Assembly: GCF_019334345.1 (NCBI RefSeq) | Contig: NZ_JAHWQX010000002.1 | Location: 868,001-932,000 of the forward strand | DNA length: 64,000 bases | Reading direction: 5' to 3' | Source: Neohoeflea coraliihabitans | GTDB lineage: Bacteria; Pseudomonadota; Alphaproteobacteria; Rhizobiales; Rhizobiaceae | Shown here: piece after piece, positions 8,547 to 17,727 of the stretch | How positions within the stretch are numbered: position 1 is the first letter of the stretch | Layout: each line of letters begins with the position of its first letter | The notes under the pieces: model-generated | Told to the model about the DNA's origin: nothing | The model's database searches: none | Seen by the model: only the letters and a program-made list of their open reading frames with translations | Made by a program: the position numbers and the translations under genes

Positions 8547-9320
8547 ATGGCACCAAAATCGCTCAGGATCGAAATCCGCGGCCGCGTCGCATTGCTGACG
8601 CTGAATCGCCCGGAAGCGCTGAATGCCTTGAACAGCGAGATGATGGATGAGGTGTGCGATACGGTCGCCAAATACGGCACCGACGACAAGATCGGCGCCT
8701 TTGTGCTGACCGGCTCCGAGAAGGCATTTGCGGCCGGCGCGGACATCAAGGAGATGCAGCCCCAAGGGTACATGGACATGTACATGTCCGATTTCTTCAA
8801 CCGCTGGAACGAACTGGCGGCGCTGCGCAAGCCCGTTATCGCCGCCGTCTCCGGCTATGCACTCGGGGGCGGCTGCGAACTGGCGATGATGTGTGATTTC
8901 ATCATCGCCGCCGACACGGCAAAATTCGGCCAGCCAGAGATCACACTCGGCGTCATACCCGGGATGGGCGGCAGCCAGCGCCTGACCCGTGCTGTCGGCA
9001 AGGCCAAGGCGATGGATCTGTGTCTGACCGGCCGGATGATGGATGCCGAAGAGGCGGAACGGGCCGGACTGGTGTCGCGCATCGTGCCGGCGGGCGAACT
9101 TTTGGAGACCGCTCTTGCGGCGGCCGAGAAGATTGCCGGCTTTTCGTTGCCTGCCACGATGATGGCCAAGGAAGCGGTCAACCGGTCATTCGAGGTGACC
9201 CTTGAGGAAGGGTTGCGCTTTGAGCGGCGGCTGTTCCACTCGCTGTTTGCGACCGAAGACCAGAAAGAAGGCATGAGCGCATTCGTCGAGAAGCGCAAGG
9301 CGGCCTTCAAGCATCGCTGA
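8547..9320 (+). CDS. enoyl-CoA hydratase
   Basis: A 257-residue crotonase-fold protein that hydrates trans-2-enoyl-CoA in beta-oxidation or related acyl-CoA metabolism. The oxyanion-hole motif [11 protein letters not shown] and [14 protein letters not shown], together with [19 protein letters not shown], provide the two conserved acidic residues of true hydratases. The ATG at 8547 gives the usual short N-terminus ([20 protein letters not shown]). It lies between mutM and rpsT, an arrangement seen in many Rhizobiales. The closest functional name may be short-chain enoyl-CoA hydratase, but substrate range cannot be read from sequence. Confidence 0.93.
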   Translation: MAPKSLRIEIRGRVALLTLNRPEALNALNSEMMDEVCDTVAKYGTDDKIGAFVLTGSEKAFAAGADIKEMQPQGYMDMYMSDFFNRWNELAALRKPVIAAVSGYALGGGCELAMMCDFIIAADTAKFGQPEITLGVIPGMGGSQRLTRAVGKAKAMDLCLTGRMMDAEEAERAGLVSRIVPAGELLETALAAAEKIAGFSLPATMMAKEAVNRSFEVTLEEGLRFERRLFHSLFATEDQKEGMSAFVEKRKAAFKHR

Positions 9321-9513
9321 ACCGCTTCGCCGGAAGGGTAGAACAGGCGATTTTCGCGTTGACGGAATGGTTTTTTGCCGGTATACGCCCGCCATCCCGT
9401 GATGGTGCATCGGCCCCGTCATGACTAGTTTTGCCCTACCGTTAGTTTGATCCTCCGCCCGCATGGGCGATCGACGGACGGTTGCAGGGCTCCGCAAGAA
9501 CCGAGAGGCATCC

Positions 9514-9780
9514 ATGGCCAATACAACTTCGGCGAAAAAGGCGACCCGCAAGATTGCCCGCCGCACTGCAGTCAACAAATCACGTCGTTCGCGTGTCCGC
9601 GGCTATCTGCGCAAGGTGGAAGAAGCAATCAGCGCTGGCGACAAGGCTGCGGCGTCCGAAGCGTTGCGTGCCGCGCAGCCGGAACTGATGCGCGCCGCCT
9701 CCAAGGGCGTCCTGCACGGCAACACTGCCTCCCGCAAAGTTTCGCGCCTGGCGCAGCGGGTGAAGGCCATCGAGGCCTGA
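9514..9780 (+). CDS. rpsT: 30S ribosomal protein S20
   Basis: An 88-residue, very basic protein matching bacterial S20, which binds 16S rRNA early in 30S assembly: [39 protein letters not shown], and the C-terminal helix [20 protein letters not shown]. The family-typical MAN start decides the ATG at 9514; GAGAGG lies about 7 nt upstream. A strong intrinsic terminator follows 28 bp after the stop, so S20 is cut off from dnaA downstream. Confidence 0.97.
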   Translation: MANTTSAKKATRKIARRTAVNKSRRSRVRGYLRKVEEAISAGDKAAASEALRAAQPELMRAASKGVLHGNTASRKVSRLAQRVKAIEA

Positions 9781-9807
9781 GCATTCTCGCCAGACTGTTG
9801 TAAATTG

Positions 9808-9836
9808 AAGGCCCGGCATCGTCCGGGCCTTTTTTC
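9808..9836 (+). terminator. intrinsic terminator of rpsT
   Basis: AAGGCCCGG (9808-9816) pairs with CCGGGCCTT (9823-9831) around a 6-nt loop, followed by a run of T to 9835. This is a canonical rho-independent terminator placed directly after rpsT. Confidence 0.93.
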
Positions 9837-9989
9837 GTAAAACTGTCAGTAACTTGTCATCAAACCGTCATGCCGGGCGCCGGGCAAATGCAGAAATCGC
9901 ACAAGTTCTCCTGAGATTTCAGAGACTTGCGAGAGGTTGCAGTTTGCATGCAATCGGGTCGCGGAAAAATACAGCCGGGGCGGAAAAAA

Positions 9990-10124
9990 GAATCAAGCGG
10001 CGCCATTCCTGTCATCGCGGCGGGGGAATCGGCGCCGGATTTGGAAACGCCAATGAATCCAACAAACTGCTGATGACGGGGTTTTGAGGCGCCGTGCAGG
10101 CTGGGGTCGAGTCAAGCGTGATTC
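9990..10124. promoter_or_regulatory. cluster of five GANTC (CcrM-type) sites
   Basis: GAATC at 9990, 10026 and 10055, GAGTC at 10109 and GATTC at 10120. At the base composition of this window one such site is expected roughly every 280 bp, so five in 135 bp is a clear excess. In alphaproteobacteria GANTC is methylated by CcrM, and its methylation state is known to affect dnaA transcription in Caulobacter. The sites are seen directly; their use here is inferred. Confidence 0.55.
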
Positions 10125-10261
10125 GTTAAAAATCTCTAAATTTGTCGCTTGATCTGCCGATCTCAAACTGCCTAAAAAGGGTCATCGAAGGGCGCGGGAA
10201 ACTCCGGTCTCCACAGAAATTTTTGCGGTCGCGTGACCGTGAAAATACGCCTGCCCTTCGA

Positions 10262-10280
10262 GTGTGATCCCTGATCACAC
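10262..10280. promoter_or_regulatory. 19-bp perfect palindrome upstream of dnaA
   Basis: GTGTGATC-CCT-GATCACAC: 8-bp arms around 3 bp. It resembles the half-sites of CRP/FNR-type regulators (TGTGA and TCACA), but the spacing is 7 instead of 6. No gene of such a regulator is in the window. It lies about 450 bp before the chosen dnaA start. Confidence 0.45.
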
Positions 10281-10732
10281 GCATCCTAAAAGTCTGGTCT
10301 TGCTGTGCCGGGGGCTTTGCCGCGGACGGCGAAGCCATGTCGATTGACGGCTAAAGACGACCGTCCAACCGTCGGCCAAGTCGGTCGAGGGCAGGCGGAT
10401 GTTTGGCCGCAGGGGCGAGAGGGTTTCGGTGTCCGGGCGTGGGCCGGCACCGGGCCTTAAGAAGATCGAGGGCCGGCATCAGGCCCTGGAACAAGGGGAC
10501 GCCGATGGTGGCGGAGGCCGATGAATGGCCTTCAACGGCCGGCTGGCGACGTGACGAAGGGGGTGACGGCAAACTCGGAGAGACGCAGTGGCGCGCCGTT
10601 TCAGCTGGGACCGAAACGGGCGGCGCAGAAATGACACGGGCGGTGAAGTTCGCCGGCTCCAGATCGGGGCAGACGATATTCACCAAATTCGACCGGGCAG
10701 TGGCCTGGTCTGCGAACAGGGGACGGCGGGAC

Positions 10733-12292
10733 ATGCACTTGAAACTGGCGGCACAGAAAAATGACAGCGGGCAGGCCGAAGGGGCTGATCCGGTGCAGAT
10801 GGAGAGCGCTGCGGGCTCGGGATCGTCAGCCGGGGCGGCAATGAAAGATCAGGAAGAACTCTTTGCAAGGGTACGCGCGAAACTGAAAACCCAGGTTGGA
10901 GCCGAAGTGTTCGCCAGTTGGTTCGGCCGCCTGAAGCTGCATTCGATGTCGAAGAGCGTGGTGCGCCTGTCGGTGCCGACCACCTTTCTCAAGTCCTGGA
11001 TCAACAACAAGTATCTCGAGCAGATCACCGCTTTGTTCCAGGCCGAAGACAGCCGCATCTTGAAGGTCGAGATCGTCGCCCGCTCCGCCACTCGTCCGGC
11101 GCGAGCCGGCATTGATGCGGGAGAAGTGGAAGTGCAAGCCGCCAATCAGCCGGTGGCCGGCGGTGTGGCGCGCAAGGAGGCAGCCGCACTGCGCGGCGGG
11201 GCCACCCATATCTCGACGCCCGTGCGCGCCATCGCGCCGGCCAATCCCGTGCTCGGCTCGCCGCTTGACGGCCGCTACACCTTTGAGAGCTTCGTCGAGG
11301 GTGCCTCGAACCGGGTCGGGCTCGCCGCGGCCAAGACAATCGCGGAAGCAGGCACCGGTGCGGTACGATTCAATCCGCTATTCCTGCATGCCAGTGTCGG
11401 CCTCGGCAAGACCCATCTTCTGCAGGCGATCGCGGCGGCGGCCAGCCAGCACGCGCGCAGTCCGCGCGTGGTCTATCTGACGGCCGAATATTTCATGTGG
11501 CGTTTCGCCACGGCCATCCGCGACAATGATGCGCTCTCGTTCAAGGAATCCTTGCGCAACATCGATCTGCTGATCATCGACGACATGCAGTTCCTGCAGG
11601 GCAAGTCGATCCAGCATGAGTTTTGCCACTTGCTGAACATGCTGCTCGATTCGGCGCGCCAGGTTGTTGTCGCGGCTGACCGGGCGCCGTGGGAGCTGGA
11701 ATCGCTCGATCCTCGAGTGCGTTCGCGCCTGCAGGGTGGTGTGGCGATCGAGATCGAAGCGCCCGACTATGAGATGCGGCTTGAAATGCTGCGTCAGCGC
11801 CTGGCCACGGCACAGATCGAGGATGCGACGCTCGAGATCGAAGACGATGTTCTGGCGCATGTCGCGCGGATGGTCACGTCGAGCGGCCGCGAGCTGGAAG
11901 GCGCTTTCAACCAGCTGCTGTTCCGCCGCAGTTTCGAACCGGACCTGACCATCGATCGTGTGGAGCAGCTGCTTGGCCACCTGGTGGGGGCCGGCGAGCC
12001 GAAGCGGGTGCGGATCGAAGATATCCAGCGGGCCGTGTCACGTCACTACAATGTCTCCAAGCAGGAATTGATCTCCAACCGGCGCACACGTGTCATCGTC
12101 AAGCCACGCCAGATCGCCATGTATCTTGCCAAGACGATGACGCCACGTTCCTTTCCGGAAATTGGCCGGCGATTTGGCGGACGCGATCACACGACCGTGC
12201 TGCATGCAGTGCGAAAGATCGAGGACCTGATCGGCAGCGACACCAAGCTCGGCCACGAGATCGAATTGCTGAAGCGGCTGATTCTCGAATAG
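10733..12292 (+). CDS. dnaA: chromosomal replication initiator DnaA
   Basis: A 519-residue AAA+ initiator that binds DnaA boxes and opens the origin. Domain I is at about 37-115 ([28 protein letters not shown]). It is followed by a variable linker, the Walker A motif [11 protein letters not shown] (220-230), Walker [11 protein letters not shown] (278-287), and the arginine-rich sensor segment. The domain IV helix-turn-helix signature is [16 protein letters not shown] (482-497). The start is uncertain: the ATG at 10733 with AGGGGA upstream is chosen, but ATGs at 10799 and 10841 (MKDQEEL) are possible, and the open frame continues upstream without protein-like content. It is followed on the same strand by dnaN and recF. 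Confidence 0.95.
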   Translation: MHLKLAAQKNDSGQAEGADPVQMESAAGSGSSAGAAMKDQEELFARVRAKLKTQVGAEVFASWFGRLKLHSMSKSVVRLSVPTTFLKSWINNKYLEQITALFQAEDSRILKVEIVARSATRPARAGIDAGEVEVQAANQPVAGGVARKEAAALRGGATHISTPVRAIAPANPVLGSPLDGRYTFESFVEGASNRVGLAAAKTIAEAGTGAVRFNPLFLHASVGLGKTHLLQAIAAAASQHARSPRVVYLTAEYFMWRFATAIRDNDALSFKESLRNIDLLIIDDMQFLQGKSIQHEFCHLLNMLLDSARQVVVAADRAPWELESLDPRVRSRLQGGVAIEIEAPDYEMRLEMLRQRLATAQIEDATLEIEDDVLAHVARMVTSSGRELEGAFNQLLFRRSFEPDLTIDRVEQLLGHLVGAGEPKRVRIEDIQRAVSRHYNVSKQELISNRRTRVIVKPRQIAMYLAKTMTPRSFPEIGRRFGGRDHTTVLHAVRKIEDLIGSDTKLGHEIELLKRLILE

Positions 12293-12599
12293 GAAGCGTT
12301 TGGCGAGTGTGCTGACGGCTGGCGGTTGCCTGCGATCCGAGCATGAAGGTCGCAGGCAAACTTCGCGAACACTGCCGTATCAGCGCACGGCGTCGCCGTT
12401 TTCCCCAAAAACCCGGAGGGAGCCCCGCTCCCTCGGCTGGTTTCCCTTGCAATGTCGGGCGAAGTTCTGCCATTTTGCCGAGAGCAGTGGACGGCGCGGC
12501 TTTGTCCGATCCCTTTCGGGAACGACGCCGGGCAGCGGTCCGTTTCCAGTCCCTCCAGCCCGCCAAGGCTGGACTTTTCGAGCAATGGTAGCCAGCATC
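12293..12599. other. dnaA-dnaN intergenic region with a long hairpin
   Basis: 307 bp without a credible gene. The perfect stem GAGGGAGC-CCC-GCTCCCTC (12416-12434) is flanked by AAACC (about 12408-12412) and GGTTT (about 12439-12443), which can extend it. No T-run follows, so it is not an ordinary terminator; it may be an RNA processing or attenuation element in the dnaN leader. The dnaN promoter presumably lies here. Confidence 0.4.
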
Positions 12600-13718
12600 A
12601 TGCGAGTCACACTCGAGCGTTCGAACCTTCTCAAGTCGCTCAACCATGTTCACCGGGTCGTCGAGCGCCGCAACACGATCCCGATCCTTTCCAACGTGCT
12701 TTTGAAGGCCGATGGCGCATCGGTCGAGATGAAAGCCACTGATCTTGATCTCGAAATCACCGAGGCCACTGCGGCGATGGTCGAGCAAGCCGGCGCGACG
12801 ACGGTTCCCGCGCATCTGCTTTACGAGATCGTGCGCAAATTGTCGGACGGCTCGGAAGTCCTGCTGGCCACGAACCCGGATGGCACGTCGATGACGGTGG
12901 CCGCCGGTCGGTCGAAATTCTCGCTTCAGTGCCTGCCGGAAGCGGATTTCCCGGATCTGACCGCAGGCAGCTTCACGCACACTTTCCAGTTGCCGGCGCA
13001 AGATCTGAAAATGCTGATCGACCGGACGCAGTTTGCGATTTCCACCGAGGAAACGCGCTATTATCTCAACGGCATCTATATGCACACGATCGAGGGCGAT
13101 GCGGGCCTGAAGCTGCGGACGGTCGCGACCGATGGTCACCGCCTGGCACGCGCCGATCTCGAAGCGCCGTCCGGGTCCGAAGGCATGCCGGGTATCATCA
13201 TTCCACGCAAGACCGTGGGGGAACTGCAAAAGCTGGTCGACGACCCTGACCTGAAGGTGAGGCTGGAGGTCTCGGACGCCAAGATCCGCTTCACCATCGG
13301 CAGCGTCATCATGACCTCCAAGTTGATCGATGGCACATTTCCGGATTACCAGCGGGTGATCCCGACCGGCAACGACAAGGAACTGACCGTCGATTGCCAG
13401 AGCTTTGCCCAGGCGGTTGACCGGGTTTCCACCATTTCTTCGGAGCGCGGTCGCGCCGTCAAGCTGGCGCTGGAAGCGGGACAGCTGACATTGACGGTCA
13501 ACAATCCGGATTCCGGCAGCGCGACGGAAGAACTGGCGGTCGGCTATGATTTCGATCCGCTGGAAATCGGTTTCAACGCCAAGTACCTGCTCGACATTAC
13601 CAACCAGCTGTCCGGCTCGGATGCCGTCTTTCTGCTGGCTGATCCCGGATCACCGACACTGGTGCGCGATACCGCCGGCGACGACGCGCTGTATGTGTTG
13701 ATGCCGATGCGGGTGTAG
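12600..13718 (+). CDS. dnaN: DNA polymerase III beta sliding clamp
   Basis: A 372-residue protein of standard length, with three repeats of the beta-clamp fold that dimerise into a ring around DNA. Family features are MRVTLERSNLLKSLNHVHRVVERRNTIPILSNVLL, the central TVATDGHRLARADL, and the C-terminal LLADPGSP and ALYVLMPMRV, whose last residues form part of the peptide-binding cleft for polymerase, MutS and others. The ATG at 12600 yields the typical N-terminus; an ATG five codons upstream (MVASI) is an alternative. recF starts 61 bp downstream. Confidence 0.97.
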   Translation: MRVTLERSNLLKSLNHVHRVVERRNTIPILSNVLLKADGASVEMKATDLDLEITEATAAMVEQAGATTVPAHLLYEIVRKLSDGSEVLLATNPDGTSMTVAAGRSKFSLQCLPEADFPDLTAGSFTHTFQLPAQDLKMLIDRTQFAISTEETRYYLNGIYMHTIEGDAGLKLRTVATDGHRLARADLEAPSGSEGMPGIIIPRKTVGELQKLVDDPDLKVRLEVSDAKIRFTIGSVIMTSKLIDGTFPDYQRVIPTGNDKELTVDCQSFAQAVDRVSTISSERGRAVKLALEAGQLTLTVNNPDSGSATEELAVGYDFDPLEIGFNAKYLLDITNQLSGSDAVFLLADPGSPTLVRDTAGDDALYVLMPMRV

Positions 13719-13779
13719 CGGTCAACACCCCCTCGCCGCTCATCGACGTCTGCCACCAGGGGTCGGAACCGGATGGCGG

Positions 13780-14907
13780 ATGGAGCCACCGATGCATATC
13801 AGCCGGCTGAAACTGGGCGATTTCCGCAACTATGCGCGGGCCGAGCTGGTCTTGTCCTCGCGCCACGTGGTTCTCACCGGTCACAATGGCGCCGGCAAGA
13901 CCAACCTGATGGAAGCCGTGTCGCTGCTCAGTCCCGGCCGCGGGATGCGGCGGGCCGCTTATGGCGATCTGGTTCGTTCCGGTGCGCCCGGCGGATTCAG
14001 CGTGTTCGCAGAAGTCGACGGCATGGAGGGGCCCGTCGAAATCGGCACCGGTCATAATCCGCAGGAGGATTCGGGACGGCAGGTGCGCATCAACGGCACG
14101 CCGGCACGCGGCGCCGACGAACTTCTCGATCACAGCCGTATTCTCTGGCTGACCCCGGCAATGGACGGGCTGTTTACCGGACCGGCGGCCGATCGCCGCC
14201 GCTTTCTCGACCGGCTGGTGCTGTCGATTGATCCGGCGCACGGCAAGCGCGCTCTGGACTTCGAGCGGGCCATGCGCTCGCGCAACCGGTTGCTTGCCGA
14301 GGGGCGGACGGACCGAAGCTGGCTCGACGGTCTCGAGGCGCAGATGGCGGAGCTTGGCGTCGCGATGCTGATTGCCCGGCGTGAACTGGTCGGTCTGCTG
14401 ACGCAGCTGATCGACACTCAGGATCAGGGCTCCTGTTTCCCGCGCGCCCTGCTCGCGCTGGAAGGGTTCGAGAGCGTGGCGGCGATCGCCGGAGCGGGGG
14501 ACGCGGAAGCCGCCTATGCCACGGCTCTGGAGCACGGGCGGGGGCGTGATCAGGCGGCCGGTCGGACGCTGGAAGGCCCGCATCGCATGGATCTCGCCGT
14601 CAGTCATCGCGGCAAGGCGATTGCCGCGGCCCTGTGTTCCACGGGGGAACAAAAGGCTTTGATGATTGGCCTTATCCTGGCTCACGCCGGGCTGGTGCGC
14701 AATCTGGTGCGGCAACCGCCGCTGCTGCTTCTTGATGAGATCGCCGCGCATCTGGATGCTGAACGGCGCGTGGCGCTGTTTGATCTGATCGACGAACTGG
14801 GTGGCCAGGCCTTCATGACGGGCACTGATCGGTCGTTGTTTGAGGCGCTCGATGAACGCGGGCAGTTTCTCGATGTTCAGGACGGGTTGGTGACGCCACT
14901 TTCATGA
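13780..14907 (+). CDS. recF: recombination mediator RecF
   Basis: A 375-residue SMC-like ATPase that loads RecA at single-strand gaps with RecO and RecR. Motifs are Walker A GHNGAGKTNLMEA near residue 35, the DNA-binding and fold region PAADRRRFLDRLV, ABC signature STGEQKALMIGL, and Walker B LLLLDEIAAHLD with the D-loop following. RKLKLxxFRNY-type start LSRLKLGDFRNY is present as SRLKLGDFRNY. An alternative ATG at 13792 (MHISRLKL) has GGAG 7 nt upstream and may be the true start. The dnaA-dnaN-recF order is ancestral, although it is broken up in many Rhizobiaceae. Confidence 0.95.
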   Translation: MEPPMHISRLKLGDFRNYARAELVLSSRHVVLTGHNGAGKTNLMEAVSLLSPGRGMRRAAYGDLVRSGAPGGFSVFAEVDGMEGPVEIGTGHNPQEDSGRQVRINGTPARGADELLDHSRILWLTPAMDGLFTGPAADRRRFLDRLVLSIDPAHGKRALDFERAMRSRNRLLAEGRTDRSWLDGLEAQMAELGVAMLIARRELVGLLTQLIDTQDQGSCFPRALLALEGFESVAAIAGAGDAEAAYATALEHGRGRDQAAGRTLEGPHRMDLAVSHRGKAIAAALCSTGEQKALMIGLILAHAGLVRNLVRQPPLLLLDEIAAHLDAERRVALFDLIDELGGQAFMTGTDRSLFEALDERGQFLDVQDGLVTPLS

Positions 14908-15036
14908 AAGCGATGACAAGGCATGTCCGGGACCGGTGCAGGCGTTGATGTGATTGACACCGGTGCGCGGCGGCGCTTTGCTGCGCCAGCCGGACGCGGG
15001 CAAGCGGCAAGCCGCAGAGCGAAAAATGGACAGGGC

Positions 15037-15804
15037 ATGGATCAGAATGAGCGGGAACTGAATGCGCAGGAAGTGCAGCGATACGCCCGCCATATCGTCT
15101 TGAAGGAGATCGGCGGGCCGGGTCAGGCGAAGCTGAAGGCCGCGCGGGTGCTGGTGGTTGGCGCCGGCGGGCTTGGCTCGCCCGTGCTGAGCTATCTGGC
15201 TGCAGCCGGCGTCGGCCAGCTCGGAATCGCCGATGACGACACCGTTAGCCTGTCCAACCTGCAGCGGCAGATCGTGCATGACAGCGCTCATCTGGGCTGG
15301 AAGAAAACGCGCAGCGCAGCCGTTGCTTTGCAGCGCATCAATCCGCACGTGACAACCATCGAACACGATTTGCGGATTGATCGCGCCAACGCCGCCGATT
15401 TGTTCTCCGGATATGATCTGGTCGTGGATGGCACGGACAGTTTCGACACGCGTGTCCATCTCGCCGAGGCGGCTGAACGCTGTGCAATTCCCATGGTTAT
15501 GGCGGCGGTCGGGCGGTTTGATGGCACATTGACGGTGTTGGCGCCGCATCAGCGCGACGCGGAAGGCCGAAGTAACCCGCGACTTACCGATCTTTTTCCG
15601 CAAGCCCCGCCGCCAGGCGCCGTGCCTGCTTGCGCGGAGGCAGGAATCGTCGGCGCCTTGACGGGTGTGATGGGTACCTTGCAGGCGATGGAGGTCATCA
15701 AGCTGATCACCGGCAGCGGCACGCCACTGATCGGCCGGCTTCTTCTCTACAACGGGCTGGATGCCAGCTTCGAGACGATCAGCTATCGCCGCCAAGCAGA
15801 GTGA
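15037..15804 (+). CDS. MoeB/ThiF-family adenylyltransferase
   Basis: A 255-residue E1-like enzyme that adenylates the C-terminus of a ubiquitin-fold sulfur carrier such as MoaD or ThiS. Visible are YARHIVLKEIGGPGQ, nucleotide-binding VLVVGAGGLGSPVLSYLAAAG, DDDTVSLSNLQRQIVH (Arg finger region) and VDGTDSFDTR. PACAEAGIVGALTGVMGT has the conserved Cys. The two CxxC zinc motifs of E. coli MoeB are absent, as in many alphaproteobacterial homologues. The start is set at MDQNERELNAQEVQRYARHI; the frame extends 38 codons upstream but with unlike composition. Whether it serves molybdopterin or thiamine synthesis cannot be decided; no moaD or thiS is nearby. Confidence 0.88.
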   Translation: MDQNERELNAQEVQRYARHIVLKEIGGPGQAKLKAARVLVVGAGGLGSPVLSYLAAAGVGQLGIADDDTVSLSNLQRQIVHDSAHLGWKKTRSAAVALQRINPHVTTIEHDLRIDRANAADLFSGYDLVVDGTDSFDTRVHLAEAAERCAIPMVMAAVGRFDGTLTVLAPHQRDAEGRSNPRLTDLFPQAPPPGAVPACAEAGIVGALTGVMGTLQAMEVIKLITGSGTPLIGRLLLYNGLDASFETISYRRQAE

Positions 15805-15854
15805 GCCTGCTGCAGAGCGTGTGGAGCGCTGTGGCTCTAAATTCCTGGTGAATT

Positions 15855-16859
15855 TCAAGCCCGTTGCGGTAGCACCCGGTCGGGCGGCCGGTGGCCGTCG
15901 AAGAAGGTGCGGATATTGATGATCACCTTGTCGCCCATGTCGATGCGCCCCTCGATGGTGGCCGATCCCATATGCGGCAACAGGACGACGCGCCCCTCTT
16001 CAGCGAGGCGCCGCAACCGCTTGTCAACAGCGGGTTCATGCTCGAACACATCGAGACCAGCGCCAGACAGGCGCTTTTCGGTCAGCGCCGCGATCAACGC
16101 GTCCTCGTCGATAATGCCGCCGCGAGCCGTGTTGACAATGTAAGCGCCGGGCTTCATCAGCGCCAACCGGCGAGCCGATAGCAAATGAAAGGTCGCAGGT
16201 GTCGAGGGGCAATGGACGGAGACGATGTCGACGCGCGCCAGCATCTGATCAAGGCTGTCCCAGTAGGTCGTCTCCAGCTCTTCCTCGGTCGCCGGATTGA
16301 CGCGCTGACGGTTGTGGTAGTGGATCGATAGGCCGAATGCCTTGGCGCGGCGCGCCACGGCGGTGCCGATACGCCCCATGCCGACAATTCCAAGACGCTT
16401 GCCACCGAGCCGGTGACCCAGCATCCAGGTCGGCGACCAGCCCTTCCAGCCAGAGGCATCACCGGTCAGCAGCTTGGCCCCCTCGGTCAGCCGCCGCGGC
16501 ACGGCGAGTATCAGCGCCATGGTCATGTCGGCGGTGTCTTCGCTCAGAACATTCGGGGTGTTGGTGACGGTGATGCCTTTCTTCTGGGCGGCCTCGATGT
16601 CGATATTGTCGACACCATTGCCGAAATTGGCGATCAGGCGCAGATCCGGCCCCGCCTGCTCGATCAGCGCCGCGTCGATCCGGTCGGTGACCGTCGGAAC
16701 GAGAACGTCACAGGCCCGCATGGCGGCCACCAGTTCCGGCTGGCTGCGCGGCGTGTCTTCAATATTGAGTTCGGCGTCGAAGAGTTCGCACATGCGCGTC
16801 TCCACCTGATCGGGCAGACGGCGCGTGACAAACACCTTCGGTTTCTTCCTGACTGTCAT
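15855..16859 (-). CDS. D-2-hydroxyacid dehydrogenase (glyoxylate/hydroxypyruvate reductase type)
   Basis: A 334-residue NAD(P)-dependent D-isomer 2-hydroxyacid dehydrogenase. NFGNGVDNIDI begins the catalytic domain hinge, and the Rossmann motif is RLGIVGMGRIGTAVARRAKAFG. The catalytic residues are Arg in VNTARGGIIDE, Glu in DVFEHEP and His in LLPHMGSATIEGR. This set matches D-glycerate dehydrogenases/glyoxylate reductases (GhrB-like) more than phosphoglycerate dehydrogenase, which carries C-terminal regulatory domains missing here. The precise substrate is inferred. GGGAAAT precedes the ATG. The gene is convergent with the MoeB-like gene, with a 50-bp gap. Confidence 0.9.
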   Translation of the reverse strand: MTVRKKPKVFVTRRLPDQVETRMCELFDAELNIEDTPRSQPELVAAMRACDVLVPTVTDRIDAALIEQAGPDLRLIANFGNGVDNIDIEAAQKKGITVTNTPNVLSEDTADMTMALILAVPRRLTEGAKLLTGDASGWKGWSPTWMLGHRLGGKRLGIVGMGRIGTAVARRAKAFGLSIHYHNRQRVNPATEEELETTYWDSLDQMLARVDIVSVHCPSTPATFHLLSARRLALMKPGAYIVNTARGGIIDEDALIAALTEKRLSGAGLDVFEHEPAVDKRLRRLAEEGRVVLLPHMGSATIEGRIDMGDKVIINIRTFFDGHRPPDRVLPQRA

Positions 16860-17151
16860 ATTTCCCGGTCCAGCGTTGAGAGGTTTTTAACCAAACTCGG
16901 CGATTGTGTTTTCATGTCGGCTTTTCTAACAGACCATCCGCCATTGACAATCAAAACCCGTCGGGCTTTCGCCGCCGATGGCGCCGCTCTGCACAGCTTG
17001 CTGCGCTTCGCCGTCGCTGCCAGCGCGCCGGCAATGCGGTGAGATCAGCGGTTTGCGCAGTGCCCGCGGAAAGCGAAATTGCCGCGCGGTCGTGAGAAAA
17101 GCGAACGAAGAAATAGCGCCTTAAACGCGCATCGAAAAAAGGTTGTAGGTA

Positions 17152-17700
17152 ATGCGTCGCCTTTTCCCCCTCGCCCTTGCCACCGCGGTGCTGATGACCG
17201 CATCGGCGCTGCTGGTCTCGACGGTCCCGAGCCTGGCGCAGGGCGCCGGCAGGGGCGCAAGCGGCCTGCCACTGCCACGTTTTGTCAGCATCAAGGCGCA
17301 ACGGGTCAATCTGCGTGTCGGGCCAGGCCGCGCCTACGCGGTTTCGTGGATGTACACACGGCCCGGGGTGCCGATGGAGATCATTCAGGAATACGACAAC
17401 TGGCGGCGGGTGCGCGATGCCGACGGGACGGAGGGCTGGATCTATCAGTCACTGCTTTCGGGCACGCGCACCGGTGTTGCCGCGCCGTGGAAGCGGACCG
17501 CTGATGACGTGTCGCTGATTGCCATGCACCGAGAGGCGCGTGCCGGTTCGAAGCTGATCGCCCAACTGGAGCCAGGCGTCATCCTGACCATGCTCGAGTG
17601 CAACGGCAACTGGTGCCGGGTCGAGGCGGGCGGCGCGAATGGCTGGGTGGCGCAGAACGAAATCTGGGGCGCGTATCCGGGCGAAGCCTTCAAGGATTGA
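17152..17700 (+). CDS. exported protein with two bacterial SH3 domains
   Basis: 182 residues: a Sec signal peptide (RRLFPLALATAVLMTASALLVSTVPSLAQ, likely cut after SLAQ) followed by two SH3b-like domains. The first is at about 44-100 (QRVNLRVGPGRAYAVSWMY, NWRRVRDADGTEGWIYQSLL) and the second at about 113-175 (VSLIAMHREARAGSKLIAQL, NWCRVEAGGANGWVAQNEIWG). Such alphaproteobacterial periplasmic proteins are thought to bind cell-wall peptides, but no function is established. No lipobox and no enzymatic domain are seen. It is convergent with irr, only 27 bp away. Confidence 0.85.
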   Translation: MRRLFPLALATAVLMTASALLVSTVPSLAQGAGRGASGLPLPRFVSIKAQRVNLRVGPGRAYAVSWMYTRPGVPMEIIQEYDNWRRVRDADGTEGWIYQSLLSGTRTGVAAPWKRTADDVSLIAMHREARAGSKLIAQLEPGVILTMLECNGNWCRVEAGGANGWVAQNEIWGAYPGEAFKD

Positions 17701-17727
17701 TGGCGCGGATTTTGTCGTCGCCGCGCT

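Larger units (their letters stand above)
9837..10732. promoter_or_regulatory. 0.9-kb dnaA upstream region
   Basis: The largest non-coding stretch in the window. I see no credible gene; the frames running through it lack ribosome binding sites and protein-like composition. It contains the 10-bp palindrome TTGCATGCAA (9944-9953), a direct repeat GCGGAAAAA (9961-9969 and 9980-9988), five GANTC sites (9990-10124), and a TTAA-N7-TAAA element close to a CtrA half-site pair (10126-10140). It also holds GTCTCCACA, a 7-of-9 match to a DnaA box (10207-10215), and a 19-bp perfect palindrome (10262-10280). A cell-cycle controlled dnaA promoter is likely. An origin is possible but not supported by clustered good DnaA boxes. 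Confidence 0.55.

Noticed and set aside
9837-10732. chromosomal origin upstream of dnaA
   Set aside because: Only one weak DnaA-box match was found and the region is not very AT-rich; strand bias of the neighbouring block also argues against an origin here. Kept as a dnaA regulatory region only.
10403-10732. 110-codon N-terminal extension of DnaA
   Set aside because: The open frame exists, but its composition is unlike DnaA and it would need translation from deep inside the regulatory region.
15833-15861. bidirectional terminator between the MoeB-like gene and the 2-hydroxyacid dehydrogenase gene
   Set aside because: GGCT-CT-AAATTC-CTGGT-GAATTT-CA-AGCC can fold, but the stem is AT-rich and interrupted, has no T-run, and overlaps the last codons of the dehydrogenase gene.
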